Source: Gammaproteobacteria bacterium
GTDB taxonomy: Bacteria; Pseudomonadota; Gammaproteobacteria; UBA1113
Length of the DNA: 64,000 nt
NCBI GenBank assembly: GCA_021773305.1
Contig: JAJFKH010000040.1
Span: 31,658-95,657 of the forward strand
Direction of reading: 5' to 3'
The notes under the pieces are model-generated. The model saw nothing but the letters and a program-made list of their open reading frames with translations. It was not told the origin of the DNA and did no database searches. The position numbers were made by a program, and so were the translations under genes. This document shows positions 57,101 to 64,000 of this stretch, one piece after another (positions within the stretch are counted from its first letter, which is position 1; every line of letters starts with the position of its first letter).

Positions 57101-57493
57101 CTAGACTATGTTAAACTCACTGGATCTACTAAAAATCGTTCTAAACCCATTGAAGCTTTTCAGCAGGGGAAAGTGCCTATATTTCTCATCAGCCTTAAAG
57201 CCGGAGGCACAGGGCTTAATTTAACCGCAGCAGATACTGTGATCCATTATGATCCTTGGTGGAATCCTGCGGTTGAAGATCAAGCCACCGATAGAGCCCA
57301 TCGTATTGGACAGGATAAAGCAGTATTTGTCTACAAACTGCTGGCTTCAGGTACGGTGGAAGAAACTATTCAAGAGATGCAGCAGAAAAAACGATCCCTA
57401 ATGGAAGGGCTTTTTTCCGACAAAAATCGAGGAAAATTGGATCTGGGTGCGAAGGAGCTTGCTCATTTATTTAAGCCTATTGATGCGGATTAG
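54149..57493 (+). CDS. SWIM zinc-finger and SNF2-family helicase
   Basis: 1114 residues from ATG 54149; AAAGGAG 8 nt upstream rules out a longer TTG reading. N-terminal SWIM zinc finger (Cys71-x-Cys73, Cys79-x-His81), a long middle region, then the SNF2 ATPase: ADDMGLGKT (Lys678), LDEAQF (Asp770), LTGTPMENHLGELWSLF and the helicase C domain ending DPWWNPAVEDQATDRAHRIGQ. Bacterial SWIM-SNF2 proteins remodel DNA- or RNA-bound complexes; some are linked to phage defence or RNA polymerase recycling, but the role here is unknown. It is monocistronic and ends at the shared TAGTATACTGCTC motif. Confidence 0.9.
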   Translation: MSEQVFSDDLLEGSFDIGTICRGRDYWKKGKVQKIVISPDGSNVKSLVEGSRGQKYTTDIDFYEDGVSGACTCYMDYNCKHVAATVFALQAKSFDPTLLLSSVSTTKSTSKGVSKAFEDWFLEFKQTLTNEKQELLAPIKNEHHLLYILRPDWHDSPRFRVELKLAKLLKRGGYGKSKNYQGKRYNHEKHLSTIDEEIVYGLEFMNRDSYFNSDYLFLKGYKSSQWLKEMINTGRCYWEDVAGVPMSLGEDKSLDMRWELESDGSQELKTYIGEALAQIFVLDELWSVSSEQGTCHLVKTDIPKEAIKKLLNAPKIPPTASQQALKKLKAVVPKHSELMPQKLEKAIEKKDIDLVPVIRLNINEFYVQRSGWVPDNESDKVELPTAEIIFDYEGIDVPLSPNQTQEQMSYVKDRKLHTFKRNLQKEREHLSYLSQYIEFDRSRHQGVSGGELLIIKSIQDAGAMLLFVMETLVQLELSGWRVIRGHSAYQEVLHEDDVSWYSELDEESSYDYFGFTMGIMIGEEKINVLPIVAQMIKNAELDALQNLPDDQTVPLGLPNGKILAIPYGRIKPIINILVELYDTELSDGDVLKLSKQQAALLFEIEKAYQASKMRWLGGDKLRKLGNKLANFTAIEAVMPPKTFKATLRHYQQEGVNWLQFLREYQMGGILADDMGLGKTVQTLAHLSIEKNKRRMKHPSLLIAPTSLMVNWRLEAERFTPNLKVLVFHGDDRHQYKDRLTDYDVVLTTYPLLVRDKEELLEQEFYYLILDEAQFIKNHKAKSTQIVHQIKAAHRLCLTGTPMENHLGELWSLFHFLMPGLLGDNKQFSKLFRTPIEKHNDSERRRGLAMRVKPFMLRRHKEDVATELPEKTEILRSVELLGPQRDLYESIRLSMEKKVRDAIKKNGLARSHIIILDALLKLRQTCCDPKLLKLTSAKKAHNYSGKMALLMDLLPNLVEEGRKILLFSQFTTMLGIIEDALKQAKLDYVKLTGSTKNRSKPIEAFQQGKVPIFLISLKAGGTGLNLTAADTVIHYDPWWNPAVEDQATDRAHRIGQDKAVFVYKLLASGTVEETIQEMQQKKRSLMEGLFSDKNRGKLDLGAKELAHLFKPIDAD

Positions 57494-57501
57494 TATACTG
57501 C

Positions 57502-57633
57502 TCACAGGTAGGATTGCAGCACAGATGAAGCTTTCACATTGATATGCTTTGATTTTTTAGCGTCCACATTGTATTTAGATTTGGACAAAAATGAATGCAA
57601 GATGGGCGCTAAAAACTATAATCCTACCTGTGA
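57502..57633. repeat. 132-bp nested inverted-repeat element
   Basis: Outer perfect 14-bp inverted repeat TCACAGGTAGGATT (57502-57515) and AATCCTACCTGTGA (57620-57633). Inside it is a second 9-bp inverted repeat TTTTTAGCG (57554-57562) and CGCTAAAAA (57607-57615), and a short GTCCA/TGGAC hairpin between those arms. The nested symmetry resembles a miniature inverted-repeat element or a structured RNA between convergent genes. The outer arms are nearly the full width of the intergenic region. No second copy was seen in the window. Confidence 0.55.
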
Positions 57634-57643
57634 TAAATATGGC

Positions 57644-58909
57644 TTATCTCTCGCGAAGTGCTTCTTGACGGGCTTTTAAAAACGGTTTTAATAGATAATC
57701 CATGATGGTTTTTCTACCTGTTAAAATATCTACAGTTACAAGCATGCCGGGTAAGATAGGTAAATCTTTTTTACCATCCCCAAGGTAATTTTTTTGAGTT
57801 TTTATAAGGACTTTATAATATTCATCATCTTCTTGATGTTTTGCATCTTCATCGCGAATAGTATCGGCGCTAATATACTCGACCGTCCCTTTGATGCCAC
57901 CAAATATTGAAAAATCATAAGCACTGAATTTAATCATAGCTGCTTGGTTAGGGTGGATGAAAGCAATATCTTTTGGTAGTACTTGAGCTTCTATGAGCAA
58001 GGTATCATCCAAAGGCAATACCTCAATAATGTCATCCCCTGAACGAATCACACTACCAATCGTGTTGACATTGATTTTTGTGATTTTTCCGTATACTGGC
58101 GAGCGAATCGTGGTGCGAACCATGCGATCTTTTAAGGCAAGTAAAGATGCAGATAAAGAATTATATTCAGCTTCTTTGACAGTCAGTTCTGTATGAGCTT
58201 TTGCTATGAATTCATTCTCTGCTGTTTCGATGTTACCTTTTAACTCATTAACAGTGCGTTTTAGTTTGAGCAGCTCAATTTCAGACATGATGCCTTTTTT
58301 TACTAAGGGTTCAATAATATTAAGTTCTCGATTTGCATAATTATAACTGTTGCGGTAGGTTTCAACAGATGCTTGTAATTCGGTTTTACGCGATTTGAAT
58401 AAATTTGTTTCGCTAGCAATAATTTCTGGTGCTTGATTTTGTAAGTTTTTCGGGAAATCAATCCTAGGTTTTTTTTCAATTTCTGCGCGTAGCCTGGCGA
58501 TACTGCCTTCCGTAGCTAATAGTTGCGCAAGCCTTTCATCATGATCGGCACCGAATTTTGTATTATCCATTATGAGTAAGACTTGTCCTTGGACAACAAT
58601 ATCTCCCTCTCTTATACGAATTTCCTCTACGATACCACCTTCAAAATATTGGATAATCTGAGTGTCTCGACTCGGGATGACTTTTCCTTCAGCCCGGGTA
58701 ATTTCATCCAATGGAGCAAAACTAGCCCAAATAATGGCGATAGTGACAAATATTATAATCGTAAAAATAACAGCTTTAGCCCCAGGAGATGACTGTGATA
58801 CTAGTGCACGTTTTTCTTCTTCAAGTAGCGAAAAATCATCATAATTGAAGTGCAGAGTTTTCTTATCCGTTGATTTTTCAGAATTTTCTGTTTTATGGGT
58901 TTTACTCAT
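57644..58909 (-). CDS. HlyD-family type I secretion adaptor
   Basis: 421 residues. A hydrophilic cytosolic N terminus, one transmembrane segment (about 46-66), then a periplasmic coiled-coil and lipoyl-like halves: QIIQYFEGGIVEEIRIREGDIV and VYGKITKINVNTIGSVIRSGDDIIEV, the latter typical of HlyD/LapC adaptors. It bridges the inner-membrane ABC protein and the TolC-like channel. Divergent from the ABC transporter gene by about 63 nt, so the two share a control region; the tolC-like gene is with the transporter. Confidence 0.92.
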   Translation of the reverse strand: MSKTHKTENSEKSTDKKTLHFNYDDFSLLEEEKRALVSQSSPGAKAVIFTIIIFVTIAIIWASFAPLDEITRAEGKVIPSRDTQIIQYFEGGIVEEIRIREGDIVVQGQVLLIMDNTKFGADHDERLAQLLATEGSIARLRAEIEKKPRIDFPKNLQNQAPEIIASETNLFKSRKTELQASVETYRNSYNYANRELNIIEPLVKKGIMSEIELLKLKRTVNELKGNIETAENEFIAKAHTELTVKEAEYNSLSASLLALKDRMVRTTIRSPVYGKITKINVNTIGSVIRSGDDIIEVLPLDDTLLIEAQVLPKDIAFIHPNQAAMIKFSAYDFSIFGGIKGTVEYISADTIRDEDAKHQEDDEYYKVLIKTQKNYLGDGKKDLPILPGMLVTVDILTGRKTIMDYLLKPFLKARQEALRER

Positions 58910-58972
58910 TCACAGAGACCTTAAGCGCGGTGTTACTCTAGTAGTATAGTCGACAGATGTTATTTTTTCTTG

Positions 58973-61138
58973 ATGGTAAAGTTTGATGATCCATCCTATA
59001 CTGTACTCGTTATGGATAAACAACAGACTGGCGAAAAACGAGACCCCTTACTCTCGGCCCTGCTTATGATGGCTAAGCTAAAGCAGCGGCCTATTTCTCG
59101 TAAATCGTTATTATCTAAATTACCTTATCAAAATAAAATGTTTGGCGCTGGACTTTTTATCCAAGGGGCAGAGAAAATTGGTTTATCCGCATACTTTCGT
59201 GCTAGAAAGTTTTCGGAGCTAACAGAAGCATTATTCCCCATTGTCATTCTGGTTGAAAATAATGATACGCTAATCATCACGGAAATGACAGAAGATGGTT
59301 GCTATAAGGTTTTAGATCCAATTACCACAGAATCTTTGAAATTATCCCATGAAGATTTAGAAAAACGCTATGATGGATATTGTTTTATCATTAAAAAGTT
59401 AGAAGAATCTGACGCAAAAGTTGCCTCGCTTGATATGGATGTGAAACCCAGTCATTGGTTTTGGCGTGAGTTTTTACGATATAAAATGAATTATAGTATT
59501 ATTTTATTTGCCTCATTATTTGTTAACTTATTTGCCGTAGCTATGCCGCTTTTCATTATGAATGTGTATGATCGCGTTGTCCCTAATAATGCTATGGAAA
59601 CATTGTGGGTTTTAACTTCTGGAGTTTGTATTGTTATTTTGTTTGATTTTATATTAAAGACAATGCGAGTTTATTTCGTGGATTTAAGTGGTGAAAAGGT
59701 GGATGTGCTAGTTTCACAGAAAATTTTCCAACACCTTTTAGGTATGACGATGGAAGCTAAAGAAGAATCTACGGGGATTGCGGCTCATAGAGTTCAGCAA
59801 TTTGAAAATATTGCGTCATTTATAACCTCCTCTACAATCATTACCTTGATTGATATTCCCTTTATTTTATTGTTTCTTTTAATTGTTTATTTAGTCGGTG
59901 GGAATCTAGTTTGGATTTCTCTTGTCGCGATACCTATTATGGTAATACTCGCTTTTGTCATTAGCTTTCCATTGCGTAGGGCAGTCAAACAATCTTATCA
60001 ACATTCTGCGTTAAAACAGGGTCTTCTGGTAGAATCCATTAAAAATTTTGATATGATAAAATCCTTGGGGATTGAGGGAGCATTGGCAGGTCGCTGGGAA
60101 CGTTACGCAGCATTGGCCGCAAAAGCAGGTGTAAAATCTCGCTATTTACAATTTACCATAGGGAATCTGGTCGGGACTATTCAACTTGTTGTCACAGTGC
60201 TAGTTATCGTATCAGGAGTTTTCCTTATTCAGGAAGGCTTGTTAACTATGGGTGCACTGATTGCCTGTACCATCTTAACAACACGAGCACTAGCGCCTTT
60301 ATCAGGATTGCTTAATTTAGCCCTTCGTTATCAAATGGCCAAAGTTTCTTTAATGACATTGAATAAGCTCATGATGCAACCTCTAGAAACATCTATCCAT
60401 ACAAAAAAAATTTCTCGAGAAATATTAGAGCCTAGAGTTGAATTTAATAAAGTTACTTTCGCCTATCCAGGGACTGCTTTACCCATATTCGATAGAATTT
60501 CTTTTCGTGTTAACTCTCATGAAAGAGTAGGCATTATTGGCCCTATGGGAGGGGGAAAAAGTACATTATTGAAGCTGATTATGGGGTTTTATCCTTCAAC
60601 CGAAGGAACCATAATGGTTGGTGGTATCGATATCCAACAGTTAGATACTGCAGATTTGCGAGCGAATATAGCTTACTCAGAGCAACAGGATCATTTACTT
60701 TGCGGTACGTTAAGAGATAATTTGACCGTTGGTATGCCTTGGATAGATGACAAGGCGATCATTGATGCTGTGAATTTGGTAGGAGCTAATAGTTTTCTTG
60801 ATAATCATCCTCAGGGATATGATTTACATGTTGGGGAAGATGGTGCTAATTTATCTGGAGGACAAAAACAAGCCATTACGTTGGTTCGAACTTTTTTGAA
60901 GGATTCGGAATTATTGCTTCTCGACGAACCCACTTCGGCCATGGACGTGGCCTCTGAATCTGTTTTTATCAATAATATGAAAAAATATTTAACAGATAAG
61001 ACATTAATTTTAGTCACCCATAGAACAACGTTATTACCTCTGGTTGATCGACTGATAGTGGTTAAAGATGGTATGATTATTGCCGATGGTTCAAGAGATG
61101 CTATTATCCAAGCATTGATAGATCAAGATAAAAAATAG
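58973..61138 (+). CDS. Type I secretion ABC transporter with peptidase-like domain lacking the catalytic cysteine
   Basis: 721 residues: an N-terminal C39-like domain (about 20-145) in which the usual catalytic Cys is absent (DPLLSALLMMAKLK), a six-helix transmembrane domain (about 160-440), and an ATP-binding domain with Walker A GPMGGGKST, signature LSGGQKQ and Walker B LLLLDEPTSAMD. Such inactive C39-like domains bind RTX-type substrates without cutting them, as in HlyB and LapB. Start may be the ATG at 58973 or at 59012; neither has a good ribosome site. Exports the large Ca-binding adhesin next door (inference). Confidence 0.92.
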   Translation: MVKFDDPSYTVLVMDKQQTGEKRDPLLSALLMMAKLKQRPISRKSLLSKLPYQNKMFGAGLFIQGAEKIGLSAYFRARKFSELTEALFPIVILVENNDTLIITEMTEDGCYKVLDPITTESLKLSHEDLEKRYDGYCFIIKKLEESDAKVASLDMDVKPSHWFWREFLRYKMNYSIILFASLFVNLFAVAMPLFIMNVYDRVVPNNAMETLWVLTSGVCIVILFDFILKTMRVYFVDLSGEKVDVLVSQKIFQHLLGMTMEAKEESTGIAAHRVQQFENIASFITSSTIITLIDIPFILLFLLIVYLVGGNLVWISLVAIPIMVILAFVISFPLRRAVKQSYQHSALKQGLLVESIKNFDMIKSLGIEGALAGRWERYAALAAKAGVKSRYLQFTIGNLVGTIQLVVTVLVIVSGVFLIQEGLLTMGALIACTILTTRALAPLSGLLNLALRYQMAKVSLMTLNKLMMQPLETSIHTKKISREILEPRVEFNKVTFAYPGTALPIFDRISFRVNSHERVGIIGPMGGGKSTLLKLIMGFYPSTEGTIMVGGIDIQQLDTADLRANIAYSEQQDHLLCGTLRDNLTVGMPWIDDKAIIDAVNLVGANSFLDNHPQGYDLHVGEDGANLSGGQKQAITLVRTFLKDSELLLLDEPTSAMDVASESVFINNMKKYLTDKTLILVTHRTTLLPLVDRLIVVKDGMIIADGSRDAIIQALIDQDKK

Positions 61139-61221
61139 TAAATTTTTTTCCATATTTGGCTTTTTAAATCAATGTGCTACATTTAAAAGAATAATATGCC
61201 AGGGAATGAGGCGTTGCTGTC

Positions 61222-62526
61222 ATGAAATATTTATCTTCCATAATTTGTCTGTTTTTTACTTTAGGTGCTTGGGGAAATCTGCAAGCAGAGTCTTTGCACC
61301 AAGCGGTGGACAAAACCCTCTATACTCACCCTGAATTACGCCAACTCGAATCTGAACGAGAGGCGATTGAGCAAACTGTTAAGCAAGCCCACGGTGAATA
61401 TTTGCCTTCAGTGGACTTAGAAGGGGGCTATGGTAAAGAGCATAGCGATAATCCTGCAACCCGGGCTGCGGGCAAAGGGAATGTGACATTCACTCGTTCA
61501 GAAGGCGGGATAAGACTGCGGCAGCTGCTTTTCGATGGTGGTAACGTCATCCATACCACCCGAGCGCGTGAATATGATGTTGATCGGGCCGATGAGTTGG
61601 TCAAAGAATCTGAACAAAATTTAGCCTTCCGAGCAATTTCTGCCTATATAGATGTATTACGTCGTAAGGATTTAATTTTTATTCGAAGTAGTAGCGTGAC
61701 CGCTCATAAGGATATTCTGGGAAAAGTGAAAGAACGGTTTCAATCAGGAGCTGGTCGAAAATCTGAAGTGACCCTCGTAGAAGGGCGGACTGCTTTGGCC
61801 CAGAGTCAGCTAGATCAACAGCAGGGATTACGCAAAAATGCCAGAGATATCTATCAAGCAGTGGTAGGACATTCTCCTAAGAGCGCAGAAATGAGATTGC
61901 CCAGATTACCGCAAAATCTACCAAAATCTAGGGAGCAAGCGGTTTCTATCGCTTTAGAGCATAATCCAACCCTGGCGGCGATTAGTGCTGAGTTAGACGC
62001 AGCGTTGGAAACCATTGGTGCGGCAAAGGCAGCATTCTTACCTAATTTCTATGTGGATTTGGGATATAGAAATGATAATAATTTAGATGGTGTGAAAGGT
62101 AAAAATGAAGAAGCCTTGGCTATGGTAAGGGCTGAATACAATTTATTTCGCGGGGGCAGTGATAAAGCCGCTGTCAATGAAGCGATAAAAAGATCTGCTG
62201 CGGCTAGATTTGATAAGGATCGCATTGTACGAACTGTGGTACAGGACACAGAAGTCTCATGGAATGATTGGGTGACAACCAAAAAGCGTGCGATATCGTT
62301 ACGCAAACATAAAGATGAAAGCCATAATGTTTTCTTAGCTTACGTGGAACAATTTTCCTTGGGGCAAAGAACTTTATTTGATTTGCTGAATGCACAAGTT
62401 GAGTATTTTAATGCGAGTGCGGCCTATACAGATAACCAATATAATATTCAACGAAATACCTATCGATTATTAGAAAGTATGGGGACATTGGTAGACGTCT
62501 TGGGAATTTATCGCGAGGCATCTTAA
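61222..62526 (+). CDS. TolC-family outer-membrane channel of the type I system
   Basis: 434 residues. Sec signal peptide (about 1-22, cleavage after LQA). The mature protein has the two helical repeats of the TolC/LapE/AggA family, including SLHQAVDKTLYTHPELRQ at the start of repeat one and AVSIALEHNPTLAAISAEL at repeat two. It follows the ABC transporter by 83 nt with no terminator hairpin and is probably in the same operon. Forms the exit duct from the periplasm for the substrate. Confidence 0.9.
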   Translation: MKYLSSIICLFFTLGAWGNLQAESLHQAVDKTLYTHPELRQLESEREAIEQTVKQAHGEYLPSVDLEGGYGKEHSDNPATRAAGKGNVTFTRSEGGIRLRQLLFDGGNVIHTTRAREYDVDRADELVKESEQNLAFRAISAYIDVLRRKDLIFIRSSSVTAHKDILGKVKERFQSGAGRKSEVTLVEGRTALAQSQLDQQQGLRKNARDIYQAVVGHSPKSAEMRLPRLPQNLPKSREQAVSIALEHNPTLAAISAELDAALETIGAAKAAFLPNFYVDLGYRNDNNLDGVKGKNEEALAMVRAEYNLFRGGSDKAAVNEAIKRSAAARFDKDRIVRTVVQDTEVSWNDWVTTKKRAISLRKHKDESHNVFLAYVEQFSLGQRTLFDLLNAQVEYFNASAAYTDNQYNIQRNTYRLLESMGTLVDVLGIYREAS

Positions 62527-62535
62527 ATATAAAAT

Positions 62536-64000
62536 CTAGATCAAATGATTTTGCTGCACTTCAACAAGTTGATCCGGTGTCATTTCTACTTCATCTCCAG
62601 AGGAGTGAATGTCTTTATTTATTTCTGAGGTAGGATCAGAAAGGCTTTGCTTATTAATATTTGCGAGCTGCAATAAGTTTTCCATAGAATGATCTTCACT
62701 GAATATGTCTTTCAGCGTTAGTTCTTTTGAGATAAGCGAGACATCACTTAATATACCTGTCGTTCCATCGGATTTCTCGTAAGTTCCTAAGCCAAACTCA
62801 TAGACCCCAGGTGCAGGACTACTAGCTTGATGATTGCTTTCTAAATAAATGCTAGTAATGCCAAGATCGCTTAGTAAAACAAGCTCACCGTCATCACTGA
62901 TGCCATTGAGATTGCTATCTTGCCAGACATGAAAACTTGTCCATTGCAAATCGTTATAATCAAGCTGACTATTGTTATTGGAATCAAATGCTCGCAAACC
63001 TTCTAAATCTGTCTGAGATCCTTCAGTGTAGCTTGTAAATGAAATTTCTTCTAACTGAGTAATATGCCCATCACCATTTTTATCATAAACTAGGAAACCA
63101 TCATCTTTTCCAACCCAAGCTGAAAATTGTTTTACAGTTTCACCATTATTATCAAAATATATAGGCTCTTGACTATATTCAATGCCATTATTATTTAGAT
63201 CTAAGATAATGGGTGGGGTATTCGTGACATCAATTGTCATGGTAAATGCAGCACTGTAGACGATCCCATCGTGAACTTGAAAATCAAAGCCCGCGTAATT
63301 TGCACCGCTTTCACCAGGATCGGGCGTGAAGCGTAGATCGCCTGCGATAATATCAGCAACTAATACGACATCATTAATCGTTATCGGAACGAACATAGTA
63401 CCGTTAAAAATTTCTAAATTACCATCCCCTGGGAGTGTCACTATGCGTATGGCTTGTAGCGTATCTCCAGGATCAAGATCAGTGAAGTTAAAATCACCTG
63501 TTGTAAATACATGAGATACATTAATAGCTGTTGTTACTGTATTATCAGAAGAGGATGGTGGATCATTGACATCAATGGTGTAGGTTAAGGTATTGGTTGC
63601 GGTGTCTTCATTGGATGCGGTTTCTCGTGACGTTGCAGTAATCACCACATCAAAATTAGCCAACTGTTCTCGCCCTGCCTGTACGGTAAATCCGGTGGTA
63701 TTGATGGTTTCCAGATCATTATTGGCATCGAGATCGGTAGCCCCTGTGCCATCGACTAAAAAGTCCAATGTCCAGGTTTGCCCGGTGACGGTGACCCGTG
63801 CATTGATGGGGCCAGAGCCGGGGTCAAACTGGATCACTTGACCATTATTCAGCGCGACACCATTATAAAACAACACGGCATTATCCACGGTGTTGTCACC
63901 TTCAATAGTATCTTGCAACGCAATGTCTAATCGACTCAGACTTTCAGAGCCGTCAGTATCGGTGACGGTCACATTCACGGGTAGGGTAAACACCGTATTA
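62536..64000 (-). CDS. C-terminal part of a large repeat adhesin, likely type I secretion substrate (5' end beyond window)
   Basis: At least 487 residues, open to the right edge; no start is inside the window. The first part consists of beta-sandwich, cadherin/VCBS-like repeats with linkers such as YTIDVNDPP. The later part contains Ca-binding loops: a canonical EF-hand-like loop DKNGDGHITQLEE, DSNNNSQLDYND and DSNLNGISDDGE, in the LDLNNNGIE arrangement common to RTX adhesins. It ends in a polar tail without Cys. Orientation toward the T1SS genes and the Ca-binding repeats suggest a BapA/LapA-like biofilm adhesin. I could not judge GGxGxD nonapeptide repeats, none of which are in this fragment. 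Confidence 0.85.
   Translation of the reverse strand, partial: NTVFTLPVNVTVTDTDGSESLSRLDIALQDTIEGDNTVDNAVLFYNGVALNNGQVIQFDPGSGPINARVTVTGQTWTLDFLVDGTGATDLDANNDLETINTTGFTVQAGREQLANFDVVITATSRETASNEDTATNTLTYTIDVNDPPSSSDNTVTTAINVSHVFTTGDFNFTDLDPGDTLQAIRIVTLPGDGNLEIFNGTMFVPITINDVVLVADIIAGDLRFTPDPGESGANYAGFDFQVHDGIVYSAAFTMTIDVTNTPPIILDLNNNGIEYSQEPIYFDNNGETVKQFSAWVGKDDGFLVYDKNGDGHITQLEEISFTSYTEGSQTDLEGLRAFDSNNNSQLDYNDLQWTSFHVWQDSNLNGISDDGELVLLSDLGITSIYLESNHQASSPAPGVYEFGLGTYEKSDGTTGILSDVSLISKELTLKDIFSEDHSMENLLQLANINKQSLSDPTSEINKDIHSSGDEVEMTPDQLVEVQQNHLI

Overview
This window is a bacterial chromosome segment that looks gammaproteobacterial. Diagnostic arrangements are hfq-hflX-hflK-hflC-purA, rnr-rlmB, dnaB-alr, coaD with a YfhL-type ferredoxin, hldE-waaF, and a PiT transporter paired with a DUF47 protein. 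DNA is AT-rich, housekeeping genes are tightly packed (ATGA or 1-nt overlaps), and long, AT-rich, unrecognised soluble proteins sit singly between them. With an OTU-protease domain, a CX5R phosphatase motif and a eukaryote-type OMP decarboxylase, this suggests a host-associated or intracellular lineage such as Legionellales or relatives. That assignment is inference.

Layout. 1-6.7 kb: nucleoside salvage (adenosine deaminase, phosphopentomutase, uridine phosphorylase-like enzyme, purine nucleoside phosphorylase, cytidine deaminase) joined to phosphate uptake (DUF47-PiT). 6.9-15.2 kb: one giant 2776-residue protein ending in an OTU-type cysteine protease domain. 15.4-17.3 kb: CYTH-domain protein and SppA-like peptidase. 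17.4-21.2 kb: an overlapping four-gene operon (HPP membrane protein, tiny YLDPGTGS membrane protein, two-part methyltransferase, membrane-anchored sulfatase-fold enzyme) that looks like an uncharacterised envelope-modification system. 21.3-23.4 kb: secreted protein divergent from a TetR regulator and a DMT transporter. 23.6-32.5 kb: hfq-hflXKC, purA, tRNA-Leu, a small lipoprotein, rnr-rlmB and a SemiSWEET-like protein. 32.5-34.4 kb: unknown 638-residue protein. 34.8-41.4 kb: aldo/keto reductase and FAD oxidoreductase facing hldE-waaF-HI0933-type flavoprotein, then a CPBP protease. 41.4-42.2 kb: pyrF of eukaryotic type. 42.2-44.7 kb: an 828-residue predicted phosphoinositide-phosphatase-like protein. 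44.9-47.5 kb: coaD, ferredoxin, radA, glycine-zipper lipoprotein. 47.5-51.2 kb: an accessory insertion holding a decayed gene, an unknown 899-residue protein and a transposase remnant. 51.3-57.5 kb: alr, dnaB and a SWIM-SNF2 helicase, followed by a nested inverted-repeat element. 57.6-64 kb: a type I secretion system (adaptor, ABC transporter with a peptidase-like domain lacking its cysteine, TolC-like channel) beside the C-terminal part of its likely substrate, a large Ca-binding repeat adhesin running off the right edge.

How it fits together: nucleosides are deaminated or phosphorolysed and the pentose phosphate isomerised, with Pi supplied by PiT. HldE and WaaF build LPS inner-core heptose. 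The T1SS exports the adhesin. The giant OTU protein, the CX5R protein and the unknown 638- and 899-residue proteins are the best candidates for host-directed effectors; no secretion signal was demonstrated. No CRISPR array, rRNA operon or intact mobile element was seen.
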